Origin: Ruminiclostridium cellobioparum subsp. termitidis CT1112
GTDB taxonomy: Bacteria; Bacillota; Clostridia; Acetivibrionales; DSM-1351
Length of the DNA stretch: 64,000 bases
Assembly: GCF_000350485.1 (NCBI RefSeq)
Contig: NZ_AORV01000035.1
Location: 1 to 64,000 of the forward strand
Direction of reading: 5' to 3'
Shown here: positions 36,836 through 46,548 of the stretch, piece after piece
Layout: every line of letters begins with the position of its first letter
Position numbering within the stretch: position 1 is the first letter of the stretch
Program-made: the position numbers and the translations under genes
The notes under the pieces: model-generated
Seen by the model: the letters and a program-made list of their open reading frames with translations, nothing else
The model's database searches: none
Told to the model about the DNA's origin: nothing

Positions 36836-37603
36836 CTATTTTATTGTAAAACCACCGTCTATAAGCAGGTTGTGTCCGGTAATCATGCCGGCTGCACCAC
36901 TGCAGAGGAATGCTATTGATCCCGCAATTTCATCAGGTTCGGCAAAACGTTCCGAAGGCATTTCCTTTTTAAATGCATCGCCTACAGGTCCTTCCCAGGC
37001 TTTTTTGCCCAAATCCGTAAGAACTACCGTAGGTGATACCGCATTTACTCTAATGCCGTATTTTCCCCACTCATATGCCATTACCTTTGTCATTGCTATG
37101 ATACCGCCCTTGCTTGCACAATAGGCCACATGCTTATCCAGCGCAATTACGCCTGCCTGTGATGCCATATTGACAATAGAGCCTTTTTTGCCCGCAGCAA
37201 TCATATATTTTCCGACAGCCTGAGCCATCTTAAATGAGGCTGTAAGGTTTATGTTTATTGTCTTATCCCACATATCGTCACTCAAGGTTTCAGCATTGTC
37301 CAGAGCAACTATTCCGGCACAGTTTACCAAAATATCAACACTGCCGAATCTCTTTACAGCCGCATCAATGACAGCTTGTCTGTAATCGGCTTTTGTAATG
37401 TCACCGGCAACCCCTATGCAATTCTGACCTAACTGATCAGCTATTTTATCTGCTTCCGGGTTGAGATCGGCTAAAACACAGTTAACACCTTTTTCTGAAA
37501 AAAAGCGCGCCGTAGCCAGCCCTATTCCGGCTGCACCTCCTGTTATTATTGCCGTCCTGCCCTGCAAGGAGAAATTTAAATCTGCTCCGCAGTATTCTAA
37601 CAT
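36836..37603 (-). CDS. Short-chain dehydrogenase/reductase, probable polyol dehydrogenase
   Basis: 255 aa. TGGAAGIG binds NAD(P), NCAG and the catalytic Ser-Tyr-Lys set (MASQAG, YCASKGG) are intact, and SPTVVLTDLGKKAW plus a C-terminal DGGFTIK are typical of sugar-alcohol SDRs. ATG 37603 is preceded by GGGGG; the frame is open to 37639. It would oxidise a polyol to a ketose that the DhaK/DhaL kinase could phosphorylate. D-threitol is my leading guess. Confidence 0.88.
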   Translation of the reverse strand: MLEYCGADLNFSLQGRTAIITGGAAGIGLATARFFSEKGVNCVLADLNPEADKIADQLGQNCIGVAGDITKADYRQAVIDAAVKRFGSVDILVNCAGIVALDNAETLSDDMWDKTININLTASFKMAQAVGKYMIAAGKKGSIVNMASQAGVIALDKHVAYCASKGGIIAMTKVMAYEWGKYGIRVNAVSPTVVLTDLGKKAWEGPVGDAFKKEMPSERFAEPDEIAGSIAFLCSGAAGMITGHNLLIDGGFTIK

Positions 37604-37698
37604 AATTAGCCCCCCATAACTTTTTTGGTTTATATTCAATATCTGTGACTATAAAGAAAGGGAGTCCTCTCCCCTTCCTTATAATCAATCAGCCTGAA

Positions 37699-38700
37699 TT
37701 ATTGTGCTCTCTGCTTGAATTCCGCTACATTATCCTTTGTAACAGGTTCAAAGTCGATCCAGTATTCCTTGTCAACATTTTCGCCCTTGGCTTTTGCAAC
37801 CGCAATTTCCAGAGCCTTGCTTCCCTGTCCTGCACCATCCTGGAATATCGATGCTATCAAGGTTCCTTTTTCCACTGCATTCAAAGCATCTGTTATACCG
37901 TCAACACCTATGGTAGGAATATCCAGCTTCTTTGCTTCTATTGCCTGTCTTGCACCCAGTGCCATTTCATCATTTTCACCTACGACCGCATCTATTTTGT
38001 CAAAAGCCTGCAGCCAGTTTTCCATAACTGTCATAGCCTCAGAACGTGACCAGTTGGCTGTTTTTTCCGCAAGAACCTTAATATCGGGATACTTCTTAAG
38101 TACATTCTGGATTCCCTGGCTGCGTTCCAGCTGGGCAGACTGTCCAAGAGGTCCGTCAAGTATGACTATATTGCCTTTGCCTCCGAGCTTATCAGCTATA
38201 GCCTGCATTTCCAATTCACCGGCATATACGTCTTTTGAGCCGACATAGCTTGTAAGTTTATCGCTGTCAACACGGGTGTTGACTCCGATGACCGGTATAT
38301 TTGCCGCTGCCGCCTTATCAACCGCAACTGCACAGGCCTTTGCGTCCTGAGGATTCAGAATGATAGCATCCACACCGTCTGAAATCATTGTTTCAACCTG
38401 ATTTATCTGTGTATTCGGATCATAGTTACCATCATAAATTTTAAGCTCTACTCCTAATTCCTCTGCTTTCTTCTTTGCTGCATTTGAAAGTCGGACTGTG
38501 AATTCATTTTTGAGACTGTACAGGGTCATTCCGACAACAATTTTCTTATCTGCCGGTTTGCTTGTTTCGGTAGCCTTAGCTGTGTCTGCAGATTTGGTTG
38601 ATTCGGCCGTACTCTGACTTGTGCTTGAAGAACAAGCTGCAAAGGTAGTTAGCATTATTGCAGCTATTAGCAATACTACGAGTCTTTTCATTTTTTTCAT
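37699..38700 (-). CDS. Sugar ABC transporter substrate-binding lipoprotein (ribose type)
   Basis: 333 aa. A lipoprotein signal ending in TTFAAC, a Ser/Thr/Lys-rich linker, then a type I periplasmic-binding fold (VVGMTLYSLKNEF, GVDAIILNPQDA, NIPVIGVNTRVD, GDNDEMALGA-like GENDEMALG). Belongs to the RbsB family. Presumed to bind the pathway substrate outside the cell and deliver it to the RbsC/RbsA homologues encoded upstream. Confidence 0.92.
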   Translation of the reverse strand: MKKMKRLVVLLIAAIMLTTFAACSSSTSQSTAESTKSADTAKATETSKPADKKIVVGMTLYSLKNEFTVRLSNAAKKKAEELGVELKIYDGNYDPNTQINQVETMISDGVDAIILNPQDAKACAVAVDKAAAANIPVIGVNTRVDSDKLTSYVGSKDVYAGELEMQAIADKLGGKGNIVILDGPLGQSAQLERSQGIQNVLKKYPDIKVLAEKTANWSRSEAMTVMENWLQAFDKIDAVVGENDEMALGARQAIEAKKLDIPTIGVDGITDALNAVEKGTLIASIFQDGAGQGSKALEIAVAKAKGENVDKEYWIDFEPVTKDNVAEFKQRAQ

Positions 38701-38752
38701 AACTATTCTCCTTTAAATTTTTATTAGTAATAAACCGTCTTATAAACGGCTA

Positions 38753-39715
38753 TTAGTCATTGGAACTGTTTAAGCTATCCATCATAACGGCTGCTATTAT
38801 TATCAAGCCTTTTATGATCAACTGCCAATAGGAGGATACTGCCATCATATCCAGACCGTTATTTAAAACTGCAATTATCAGAACGCCTACAAGAGTTCCC
38901 CATAATCTTCCTCTGCCTCCCGCCAGGCTGGTACCGCCCATTACAACCGCCGCAATAGCATCTGTTTCATAGTTTTGTCCCGCCATGGCCAACCCGGAAG
39001 ATACACGTGAAGTTAATACCACACCTGCAAGTCCCGACAAAACACCGGCTATCATATATGCAGACCATTTGATCTTTTTAACATTTATACCTGATACGCG
39101 GGCAGCCTTGGCATTTCCCCCTACACCGAATATATATCTTCCATACCTGGCCCTGTATATTAGGATACTGCATATTACAAATACTACCGCAAGTATTATA
39201 ACAGGTATGGGTATGATCCCTACGCTTCCTCCTCCGATTTTCAGAAAGCCTTCACTCAACCCGGGTACCGGCTGTGCATTGCTGGCCAGATATGTAACTC
39301 CTCTGGCAACGCTCAGCATACCAAGTGTAGCTACAAAAGCCGGTACTTTCAACCATGAGATTACTATTCCGTTTACACTGCCAAGTATAAAACCTATTCC
39401 CAATCCCACAAGAACCGCTATAAACCAGGGTATGTTTTGATTCTGGGCAACCAGCGCCGCAAAAATCCCCGATGCACCCAATATTGAGCCCACCGACAGG
39501 TCAATTCCCCCTGTCAATACTACGAAGGTCATCCCAAGGGCAAGCAAACCATTTATGGATGCCTGGCGCAATAAGTTGAAAATATTGTTTACATCTAAAA
39601 ACTTGGGCTTTAATATTGCAAATATGGCTATTACCGCAAGTAATCCTATCAAGGTTGCAAATTTTTCGAAAAATTGACCTGCAGTCATTTTTTTGTAGTT
39701 GATTATCTTTTCCAT
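38753..39715 (-). CDS. Sugar ABC transporter permease (RbsC family)
   Basis: 320 aa with eight to ten membrane segments. The family motif GGIDLSVGS appears at about residue 72 and the cytoplasmic EAA-like loop GGNAKAARVSGINVKKIK at about 203. ATG 39715 or an upstream ATG at 39727 could start it; neither has a strong site. Between the substrate-binding and ATPase genes. Confidence 0.92.
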   Translation of the reverse strand: MEKIINYKKMTAGQFFEKFATLIGLLAVIAIFAILKPKFLDVNNIFNLLRQASINGLLALGMTFVVLTGGIDLSVGSILGASGIFAALVAQNQNIPWFIAVLVGLGIGFILGSVNGIVISWLKVPAFVATLGMLSVARGVTYLASNAQPVPGLSEGFLKIGGGSVGIIPIPVIILAVVFVICSILIYRARYGRYIFGVGGNAKAARVSGINVKKIKWSAYMIAGVLSGLAGVVLTSRVSSGLAMAGQNYETDAIAAVVMGGTSLAGGRGRLWGTLVGVLIIAVLNNGLDMMAVSSYWQLIIKGLIIIAAVMMDSLNSSND

Positions 39716-39837
39716 TATTATGCCCATGCCCAGCGTTTCGCATAAACATCATGACAGAAACGACATGGGCTAAGGTAACCCCCTTCATTTATTAATTTTA
39801 CTTCATTCCAGCTCCGTCCCACTTGGACACATTATTA

Positions 39838-41322
39838 TCACATTTTAGACACGGCAAGTCTCATTATGTTTTCCTGTACGAATTCTTCCCTGTTCAGTTC
39901 TCCGCCTAATCTGCGGTTGCTGAGCACCACAATTCTGTCTGCCATGCCCATTACTTCCGGCATTTCCGATGAAATCATTATGATGGAATTTCCCTTTGCG
40001 ACGAAATCGCACATGATCTTGTAAATTTCAGATTTGGCGCCTACATCTATTCCTCTGGTGGGTTCATCCAGTATCAAAAGTTTTGGCTTCTTTATCAGCC
40101 ATTTGGCCAGTACCACTTTTTGCTGATTTCCCCCTGAAAGTGATGTTACCAGCTGTTCCTTGCCATATGACCTTATACGCAGAGAAGCAATCTGCTTCTG
40201 AATTACATCGTCCTCGGATTTCATGTCAATCAAGAAGTTTTTGTCAAAATCCTTCATGGAAGCCAGCGTAATATTATGTGCCACGCTCATATACGGTACA
40301 AGACCTTCACCTTTTCTGTCCTCGGTAACAAATGCCAGGCCGTTTTTTATAGCCTCTCTGGGTTCCCTGGGATTGAGCTTTTTGCCCTCGAAGATTATTT
40401 CTCCTTCATCTGCGGGAGTGAGTCCGAAAAGAGCCTGCATTACTTCGGTACGTCCGGCTCCCACCAAGCCTGCTATCCCAAGTATCTCCCCTCTTCTCAC
40501 ATCAAAATTTATATTGTGGAATTTATTTTGAAGTGTCAGATTACGGACTTCCAAGACCTTTTCACCTATTGGCACATGCACTTTTGGAAAAATCTCGCTG
40601 AGCTCACGTCCCACCATATTTCTGATAAGAATATCATTGTTGATATCCTTTGCCTTCCATGAATCCACATATGCCCCGTCTCTGAGAACAGTGATTTCAT
40701 CGGAAATACGGAAAACCTCATCCATTTTATGCGATATATAGATAATTCCTTTCCCTGCCTTCCTGAGGTTGTTTATTATTACAAACAGATTCTCCACTTC
40801 TTTATCTGTAATTGCCGATGTGGGTTCATCCATAATAATAATTTCTGCGTTATAGGAAATTGCCTTTGCTATTTCTATAAGCTGCTGGTCGGCAACCTGC
40901 AGGTTCTGAAGCTTTTCTCTGGGACTTATATTTTTAATATGAAGTCTGTCCAGCAATTCTTCCGTTTGCTTATACAACTGCCGGTAATCGACAAATACAC
41001 TTTTTCCGGGTTCACGTCCGAAATAGATATTTTCAGCTACTGTCATTCCGGGGATAGGTGACAGTTCCTGGTGGATCATGGCAATGCCTAAATTTTGTGA
41101 ATCTGAAGGAGAGTTGATTTCTACACTTTTGCCATTTATACAGATACTCCCTTTATCACTTTTCGTTATTCCTGCCAGGATTTTCATGAGTGTAGATTTA
41201 CCGGCCCCATTTTCACCCATAAGAGCATGTACCGTACCTTTTTCCAATTTAAAATGTACATCCCTCAATACATTTACCCCGGTAAAACTCTTGCTGATAT
41301 CCTTCATTTCCAGTAAGCTCAA
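39838..41322 (-). CDS. Sugar ABC transporter ATPase (RbsA family)
   Basis: 494 aa with two ABC domains. The first has GENGAGKSTLMK, a degenerate signature and IIMDEPTSAI; the second has a degenerate P-loop (GLVGAGRTEV), LSGGNQQKVVLAKWL and LILDEPTRGID. This asymmetry is normal for RbsA-type ATPases. First gene of the transport transcript, preceded by a terminator for the YesN gene. Confidence 0.94.
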   Translation of the reverse strand: MSLLEMKDISKSFTGVNVLRDVHFKLEKGTVHALMGENGAGKSTLMKILAGITKSDKGSICINGKSVEINSPSDSQNLGIAMIHQELSPIPGMTVAENIYFGREPGKSVFVDYRQLYKQTEELLDRLHIKNISPREKLQNLQVADQQLIEIAKAISYNAEIIIMDEPTSAITDKEVENLFVIINNLRKAGKGIIYISHKMDEVFRISDEITVLRDGAYVDSWKAKDINNDILIRNMVGRELSEIFPKVHVPIGEKVLEVRNLTLQNKFHNINFDVRRGEILGIAGLVGAGRTEVMQALFGLTPADEGEIIFEGKKLNPREPREAIKNGLAFVTEDRKGEGLVPYMSVAHNITLASMKDFDKNFLIDMKSEDDVIQKQIASLRIRSYGKEQLVTSLSGGNQQKVVLAKWLIKKPKLLILDEPTRGIDVGAKSEIYKIMCDFVAKGNSIIMISSEMPEVMGMADRIVVLSNRRLGGELNREEFVQENIMRLAVSKM

Positions 41323-41454
41323 TAATTACACCTCTTTTCCCAACCTTCGCATTTCTTCTTTCATTTCATGGTTTAATTATATAATTGGATTACCGGTTTG
41401 ATAGGTTAGTTATTTTAATATAAAGTTTGATTTTTTACGATTTTTAGATACGGT

Positions 41455-41492
41455 AAAAAAAATACATGAACTATTTTCAGTCCACGTATTTT
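41455..41492 (-). terminator. Terminator after the YesN-type regulator gene
   Basis: On the minus strand ATACGTGGACT pairs with AGTTCATGTAT, flanked by A and T runs and followed by eight T. It separates the two-component genes from the transporter operon. Confidence 0.8.
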
Positions 41493-41503
41493 TTATATTT
41501 GCT

Positions 41504-43081
41504 TTACTGTAAGGAATTCTGCCTGTATGCGGCAGGGCTCATTCCAAAAACATTTTTAAAAGCCACGGAAAAATATTTGGGATTCAGATATCCGCAAAGA
41601 CCGCTTACTTCACTGATTGGAATACCGGTATCCTCAAGCATTTGTTTTGCCATATTCATTCTTATATTGGTAATGTATTCGTTAAAGCCCATTCCCGTAC
41701 CTTTTTTGAATAACGCACTCATATATGCCGGCGTACGTCCGAATTTTTCTGCAACTATATTCAAGTTAATATCTCCGGCGGCATTTTCCCTAACATACTG
41801 CAATACATCTACTACAAGTTTTTTATTGGATACATCGATTTTAGCTTGGCATGCTATTTCATACACCTGGTTCAAATATCTGATGATCTCCTGTTTCATC
41901 TGCAAAAAACTCCACAATTCATAAAAAGGAACCGGCTGAACAATATTCTTCATTCCGGTGCTGTTGTACTTGTTAAGCTGGCGGTCAACGGTTTTTATCA
42001 GCTGCGCATAGCTTTTCTCAACAGCCGAAAGCGACTGTATGGATGGAGGTAAGGTTATCAGTTTTTCAAAAACGTTAATGATTTCGGCAATCCTAATATT
42101 TTCAAGGGGATGAATTAATCTGCCCAAATCCTCTTCTTCATTCTTTATTGAAACAGGTATGTCTGAAAACAGCTGCACGTTACTGCCCGTACGGTACAAC
42201 TTAAAATTTAAAGCCTCAGCCGCCAGATTAAAGGATTTGTACAGCAGCATCGAACCATACACCACATCACCGACACCGGTAAATACCTCTACAAATAAAT
42301 ATTTACGGATCAAGCTGTTGATCTTGCCCAGTTCATGCTTTACCAAAGAAAGCATGGACTCTCTTTTAATACCTTCAAATATTGCTGCAATTCTTCCGGA
42401 TTCATATTGAACTGAAATGAGAAAATTCCCGCTTACATCCTCTGTCAAAACTTCGTCTACTATATTTTTAACTGCAAAATCGATGAATTCTCTGTTTTCT
42501 TCAGTTACCTGGTATTGTATCATGGCACTCAGTAAAAGATTTTCATTAAAACGGATACCTAAATCATAAAGCTCACTCAGGTATTTTTTTGCCTCTTCAG
42601 AGTCCGGACAGTCAAGTAAATATCTGAGCAGTTTTTGTTTTACATTCTCGGTCACTTTTCGGTTTTCACTCTCACGTACCAGTTTTTCGTCTATCCGGTG
42701 TTTTTCATTTGTTAGGCTCTTTACATAAGCTCCCACCATAGAAACAAATTCCTGCTTTTTAATAGGCTTAAGTACATATTCTTTAACGCCTAATGTAATT
42801 GCGGATTTTGCATATTCAAAATCTGCATAGCCGGAAAGGATGATAAATGTGGGTGAATATCCATTTTCCCTGATATTTTTAATCAGGTTAAGCCCATCAC
42901 AAAAAGGCATCCGGATGTCTGTAATGACTATCTGAGGCAAATGTTCCTTGCAGAGTTTATGTGCCTCAATTCCGTTTTCAGCCTCCAAATAGCAAATATC
43001 ACTGTCCAGCTCTCTTTTGAGTATTGTGACAATACCCTTACGTATAACATCCTCGTCATCTGCCACCAATATCTTGAACAT
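41504..43081 (-). CDS. AraC-type response regulator (YesN family)
   Basis: 525 aa. Receiver domain at 1-120 with DDED, phospho-Asp in IVITDIRMP and Lys in VLKPIK; a long middle region; two AraC-type HTH units at about 425-523 (LNIVAEKFGRTPAYMSALFKK, then SGLCGYLNPKYFSVAFKN). ATG 43081 has GGAGGGG and overlaps the kinase gene by 26 nt; a longer form from 43117 is unlikely. Likely switches on the sugar transporter and catabolic genes. Confidence 0.92.
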   Translation of the reverse strand: MFKILVADDEDVIRKGIVTILKRELDSDICYLEAENGIEAHKLCKEHLPQIVITDIRMPFCDGLNLIKNIRENGYSPTFIILSGYADFEYAKSAITLGVKEYVLKPIKKQEFVSMVGAYVKSLTNEKHRIDEKLVRESENRKVTENVKQKLLRYLLDCPDSEEAKKYLSELYDLGIRFNENLLLSAMIQYQVTEENREFIDFAVKNIVDEVLTEDVSGNFLISVQYESGRIAAIFEGIKRESMLSLVKHELGKINSLIRKYLFVEVFTGVGDVVYGSMLLYKSFNLAAEALNFKLYRTGSNVQLFSDIPVSIKNEEEDLGRLIHPLENIRIAEIINVFEKLITLPPSIQSLSAVEKSYAQLIKTVDRQLNKYNSTGMKNIVQPVPFYELWSFLQMKQEIIRYLNQVYEIACQAKIDVSNKKLVVDVLQYVRENAAGDINLNIVAEKFGRTPAYMSALFKKGTGMGFNEYITNIRMNMAKQMLEDTGIPISEVSGLCGYLNPKYFSVAFKNVFGMSPAAYRQNSLQ

Positions 43082-44912
43082 TTGCTTCCCCTCCGTTTTG
43101 CACATCCGGTTCGACAACTATGGTTACCGTGATTTTTGTTCCGTCATTCTGCCGGCTCTCAATGGACAGTCCGCTTCCTGCAGGACATATCATTTCCACG
43201 CGCTGCTTGACATTAATGATTCCAATTGAGTTCTTGGACCTGTTATTTGTATCAGAAATAGATTTGTTTTCCCTGATACAATTATAAATCTGATCAAGAC
43301 GTTGTCTTTCTATTCCTTTTCCATTATCTTCGACACATATAATCAATCTGTCTTGTTCCATCAAAACATTGACAAATATTTTCCAGGGCGGAAGGGTATT
43401 TTTAAACCCATGAATAAAACAGTTTTCAACCAGCGGCTGTAGTATAAACTTGGGAATCATAAGATTTTTCAATTCCTCGCTGCATTCCATTTCATAAACA
43501 AGCCTGTTGTTAAAACGCATTCTCATGATTTCTATATATTGTTCAATATTGTTAAGTTCTTCACTGACCTTTACTTCCGGACTCTCCCAGTGTAAGCTGT
43601 AGCGCAGCAGATCCCCCAGATTTGCCAGATCGCTTGCCACCGTATAATATTCGTCTATTTCACACTGCATTCTCATATTTTCCAGGGTGTTATATAAAAA
43701 ATGCGGGTTGATTTGAGCCTGAAGAGCATGTATCTCTGCTTCTTTTTGGGCCTTTTCCTTCTGAATCATTGAAGTTATCAAGCCTTGAAGCCTTTCTGCC
43801 ATATGGTTGAAGCTTTCTGAAATTCTTGAAATCTCATTAAAACCGTCCACTTTTATACGCACATCAAATCTTCCCGCCTCGATCTGTGTAATCATTCTGT
43901 CCATCTCTCTGAGCCTTCTGAAGAAAAGACGTGCTGCAACATTTGTAAAAAGAATTATGAATACCATACTGCCAATAGCAATTAAAAGCAAGAGAGTATC
44001 AACGCCTGATGTGGACTCCAGAATTTTCTGCCTGTCCATTACGGCAACCCTCATCAAGCCTGTAACATCATCCCTGTCGTAAGCAATTAGATAATTTGCA
44101 TCTCCAAGATTAATATCGGATACCCCGGATTTCTCCTGAAAATTAAGATGTGAAAATTCGTCGGCCCTCTGATCATCCGAAGCAAAAACCAGTTTTCCAT
44201 TCCTGTCAAAAATGAGATATTTCACTTCGGAATCCTGGCTTGCAAGTTCTCCGGCGTTGGCCAGCTTGCTGATTGTCATGTCAACTTCAATGAGTCCGAT
44301 ACATTCTTTGGTACGGATATCTAAAATTTTCTGATAAATGGGCAGCACCAATTCTTCTTTATTCTCAAGCTCTTCATAATTCACAAGATTGCCAAGGGAT
44401 CTGTCGTATACACGTACATTTCCATAAATATGCTCGCTGCCGTTTTGCATAATTTCAGTATAATAGTCACGGTCATATAATCTGTCCATGTTATAGGACC
44501 AGTCCACATACTCATCAATCTGACTGTTTTTGGAATAAATGACCAGCCTGTTAAATTTATTTGTATACACATGGCGTATATTGAGAAGTTCATTCTGAAC
44601 ACTATATACATAGTAGTTCTTTTCATGTGCACTTAAGTTGTTTTCGGGATTTAAATAATACTGGAACTCCTGACTGAAAATCAACTGGTTGAGCGCACTA
44701 TTCATAATGCCGATGTTGGCATTCATATTTGATTCAATTTTTTTAAGATTCTCCTGGACCTTTTTATTTGCTTCCTCCAGAAGATTATTTCTCACAATTT
44801 CAAAATATGATGTGGTTATAACTATAGCAGGAATTATCATTATCAATGAGAAAACAATTGTAACCTGCCATACCAGACTAAGACTGGTAAGCTTTTTCAT
44901 CAATACTCTCAT
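43056..44912 (-). CDS. Sensor histidine kinase (YesM family)
   Basis: 618 aa. Membrane helix at about 14-36, a Cache-like extracellular sensor to about 295, second helix at about 300-325, HAMP, then His_kinase domain with ALQAQINPHFLYNTLENMR (phospho-His region) and an HATPase with DNGKGI. Typical partner of YesN regulators that respond to carbohydrates. The gene overlaps its regulator and is divergent from a DeoR regulator. Confidence 0.92.
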   Translation of the reverse strand: MRVLMKKLTSLSLVWQVTIVFSLIMIIPAIVITTSYFEIVRNNLLEEANKKVQENLKKIESNMNANIGIMNSALNQLIFSQEFQYYLNPENNLSAHEKNYYVYSVQNELLNIRHVYTNKFNRLVIYSKNSQIDEYVDWSYNMDRLYDRDYYTEIMQNGSEHIYGNVRVYDRSLGNLVNYEELENKEELVLPIYQKILDIRTKECIGLIEVDMTISKLANAGELASQDSEVKYLIFDRNGKLVFASDDQRADEFSHLNFQEKSGVSDINLGDANYLIAYDRDDVTGLMRVAVMDRQKILESTSGVDTLLLLIAIGSMVFIILFTNVAARLFFRRLREMDRMITQIEAGRFDVRIKVDGFNEISRISESFNHMAERLQGLITSMIQKEKAQKEAEIHALQAQINPHFLYNTLENMRMQCEIDEYYTVASDLANLGDLLRYSLHWESPEVKVSEELNNIEQYIEIMRMRFNNRLVYEMECSEELKNLMIPKFILQPLVENCFIHGFKNTLPPWKIFVNVLMEQDRLIICVEDNGKGIERQRLDQIYNCIRENKSISDTNNRSKNSIGIINVKQRVEMICPAGSGLSIESRQNDGTKITVTIVVEPDVQNGGEANVQDIGGR

Positions 44913-45264
44913 CTATATACATCATCCTATCTAATCATTTCTGAAATTCCGTATCGGCAGCTGGATTCATCATATCATCTGACATATGTGAGAATTTGTT
45001 TACATAAATTATATTATATATGATTTAGCCAAAAAAATCATTAAAAACAATTGCTTTACTTTTTCATTCTACTATCATATTTTATTTTTTTCAATCGATT
45101 TTTTTTATATATTATTGAATATTTTCTTTTTTTATCATATTCAATATCTTTCTTATTGCTTTTTTCTGTTCTTTAGATTACACTATGCTTAAGTCAATTA
45201 CCCCGGCTGACAACCCGTAATCCAGGACTGTAAACGGCTTTGCGAAAGAAAGGACGGTCATGCT
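44913..45264. other. Intergenic region between sensor kinase and DeoR genes
   Basis: A 352-bp, very AT-rich divergent spacer. A candidate DeoR promoter is TTGCTT (45156-45161), 17-nt spacer, TACACT (45179-45184). No clear kinase promoter or ORF is visible. Confidence 0.45.
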
Positions 45265-46050
45265 ATGTTAGCGATTGAACGGCATAACAGGATATTAAAA
45301 CTGCTGGCTGATAACGTACATATTACTACTAATGAATTAAGCGAATTATTAGAAGTTTCGGCTGCAACAATCAGAAATGATTTAAACAAACTTGAAAAAG
45401 ATAAATTAATTCTAAAAACACATGGTGGCGCTACCTTACTTTCTCCAGCCATGCAGAGGCCTCAAAACCTTTTTCCTTTTAATGAGCGGGAATTTAAAAA
45501 CAGCAGTGAAAAAGAAGCCATAAGCAATATGGCATTGAGACACATTGAGGAAGGTCAGTGTATTATCCTGGATGCAAGCTCCACAGCTCTGGCAGTTGCC
45601 AGAAAACTGGACCGTTTTTCCAGACTTACCGTAATTACAAACGGAATATATACCATGCTTGCTTTAAAGGATATTTCAAATATCACGGTTATTTTTATTG
45701 GCGGAATTGTAACAAAAAACTCAGGATCTACAGAAGGGCTGCTGGGTTATGATTTGTTAAACCGTATCAACGCCGCCGATACCGCTTTTGTATCAGCCCA
45801 TGGATTTACTTTAAAAGAAGGATTAACAGACTTTAATATATATGAAGCAGAATTGAAAAAGCAAATGGTCCTCCACTCCCGTAAACGTATTGCTCTTTTG
45901 GACCACACGAAATTTGAACATATATCCACGGCAAGCTTTTGCTTTTCCAAAGATATTAATTCAGTCATTACAGATGAACAAATCGATCCTCAATTGCTGT
46001 CACAGTATAAAAATAGTGGTATAAACATTGAGGTGTCACCGTTGTCTTAG
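45265..46050 (+). CDS. DeoR-family transcriptional regulator
   Basis: 261 aa. N-terminal winged HTH (ELSELLEVSAATIRNDLNKLE, then THGGATLL) and a C-terminal sugar-phosphate sensing domain (ILDASSTALAVARKL, VITNGI, FIGGIV, DTAFVSAHGF). DeoR proteins usually repress sugar-catabolic operons and release on binding a phosphorylated intermediate. AAGAAAGGA precedes ATG. Divergent from the YesMN/transport/catabolic genes, its likely targets. Confidence 0.93.
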   Translation: MLAIERHNRILKLLADNVHITTNELSELLEVSAATIRNDLNKLEKDKLILKTHGGATLLSPAMQRPQNLFPFNEREFKNSSEKEAISNMALRHIEEGQCIILDASSTALAVARKLDRFSRLTVITNGIYTMLALKDISNITVIFIGGIVTKNSGSTEGLLGYDLLNRINAADTAFVSAHGFTLKEGLTDFNIYEAELKKQMVLHSRKRIALLDHTKFEHISTASFCFSKDINSVITDEQIDPQLLSQYKNSGINIEVSPLS

Positions 46051-46081
46051 AGAGAAACAACCTTGTTTTTTGAACTTAGCT

Positions 46082-46118
46082 CAACGAAAAGCTATATTGG
46101 AAATATAGCTTTTCGTTG
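46082..46118 (+). terminator. Terminator after the DeoR gene
   Basis: A perfect 17-bp stem with a 3-nt loop (CAACGAAAAGCTATATT and complement). The tail is only weakly T-rich. It may serve both convergent transcripts. Confidence 0.7.
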
Positions 46119-46183
46119 TACACATAAAAGACAATGTGATATTTCCCTATTAACTTCAATCAATGGCCGCACACAAAGTTAAA

Positions 46184-46525
46184 TTACTTTATTGCGGACT
46201 CTCCGCGTTCCTTTGTCCTGACACGGATTGCATCCTCTACATTATATAAGAATATTTTACCGTCGCCATATTCGCCGGTGGATGATACCTCAATAATACT
46301 TTGGATAATTTTTTCTACCTGTTCATCAAGTACTACCAACTCTATCTTTATTTTCTGCAGGAAATTATAATCAACTTCAGTTCCGCGGACGTATTCTTTC
46401 CAGCCTTTTTGGTTGCCGCATCCCATAATTTGTATGATACTCATACCATTAAGGTTGTATTTGTCCAGAACAGTCTTTATTTCTTCCAGCTTTTCAGGCC
46501 GGATATATGCCTCGATTTTTTTCAT
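46184..46525 (-). CDS. glnK: PII nitrogen regulatory protein
   Basis: 113 aa, normal PII length. MKKIEAYIRPEKLEEIK starts it; MSIIQIMGCGNQKGW and the C-terminal VEDAIRVRTKERG are family signatures. In the T loop the usual Tyr-51 position (ELYRG in enteric PII) reads EYVRG, so classical uridylylation at that site is unlikely. PII trimers bind ATP/ADP and 2-oxoglutarate and plug the ammonium channel. Cotranscribed with amtB (23 nt). Confidence 0.93.
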   Translation of the reverse strand: MKKIEAYIRPEKLEEIKTVLDKYNLNGMSIIQIMGCGNQKGWKEYVRGTEVDYNFLQKIKIELVVLDEQVEKIIQSIIEVSSTGEYGDGKIFLYNVEDAIRVRTKERGESAIK

Positions 46526-46548
46526 TGCGAAAACCCTCCTTAAATTCG

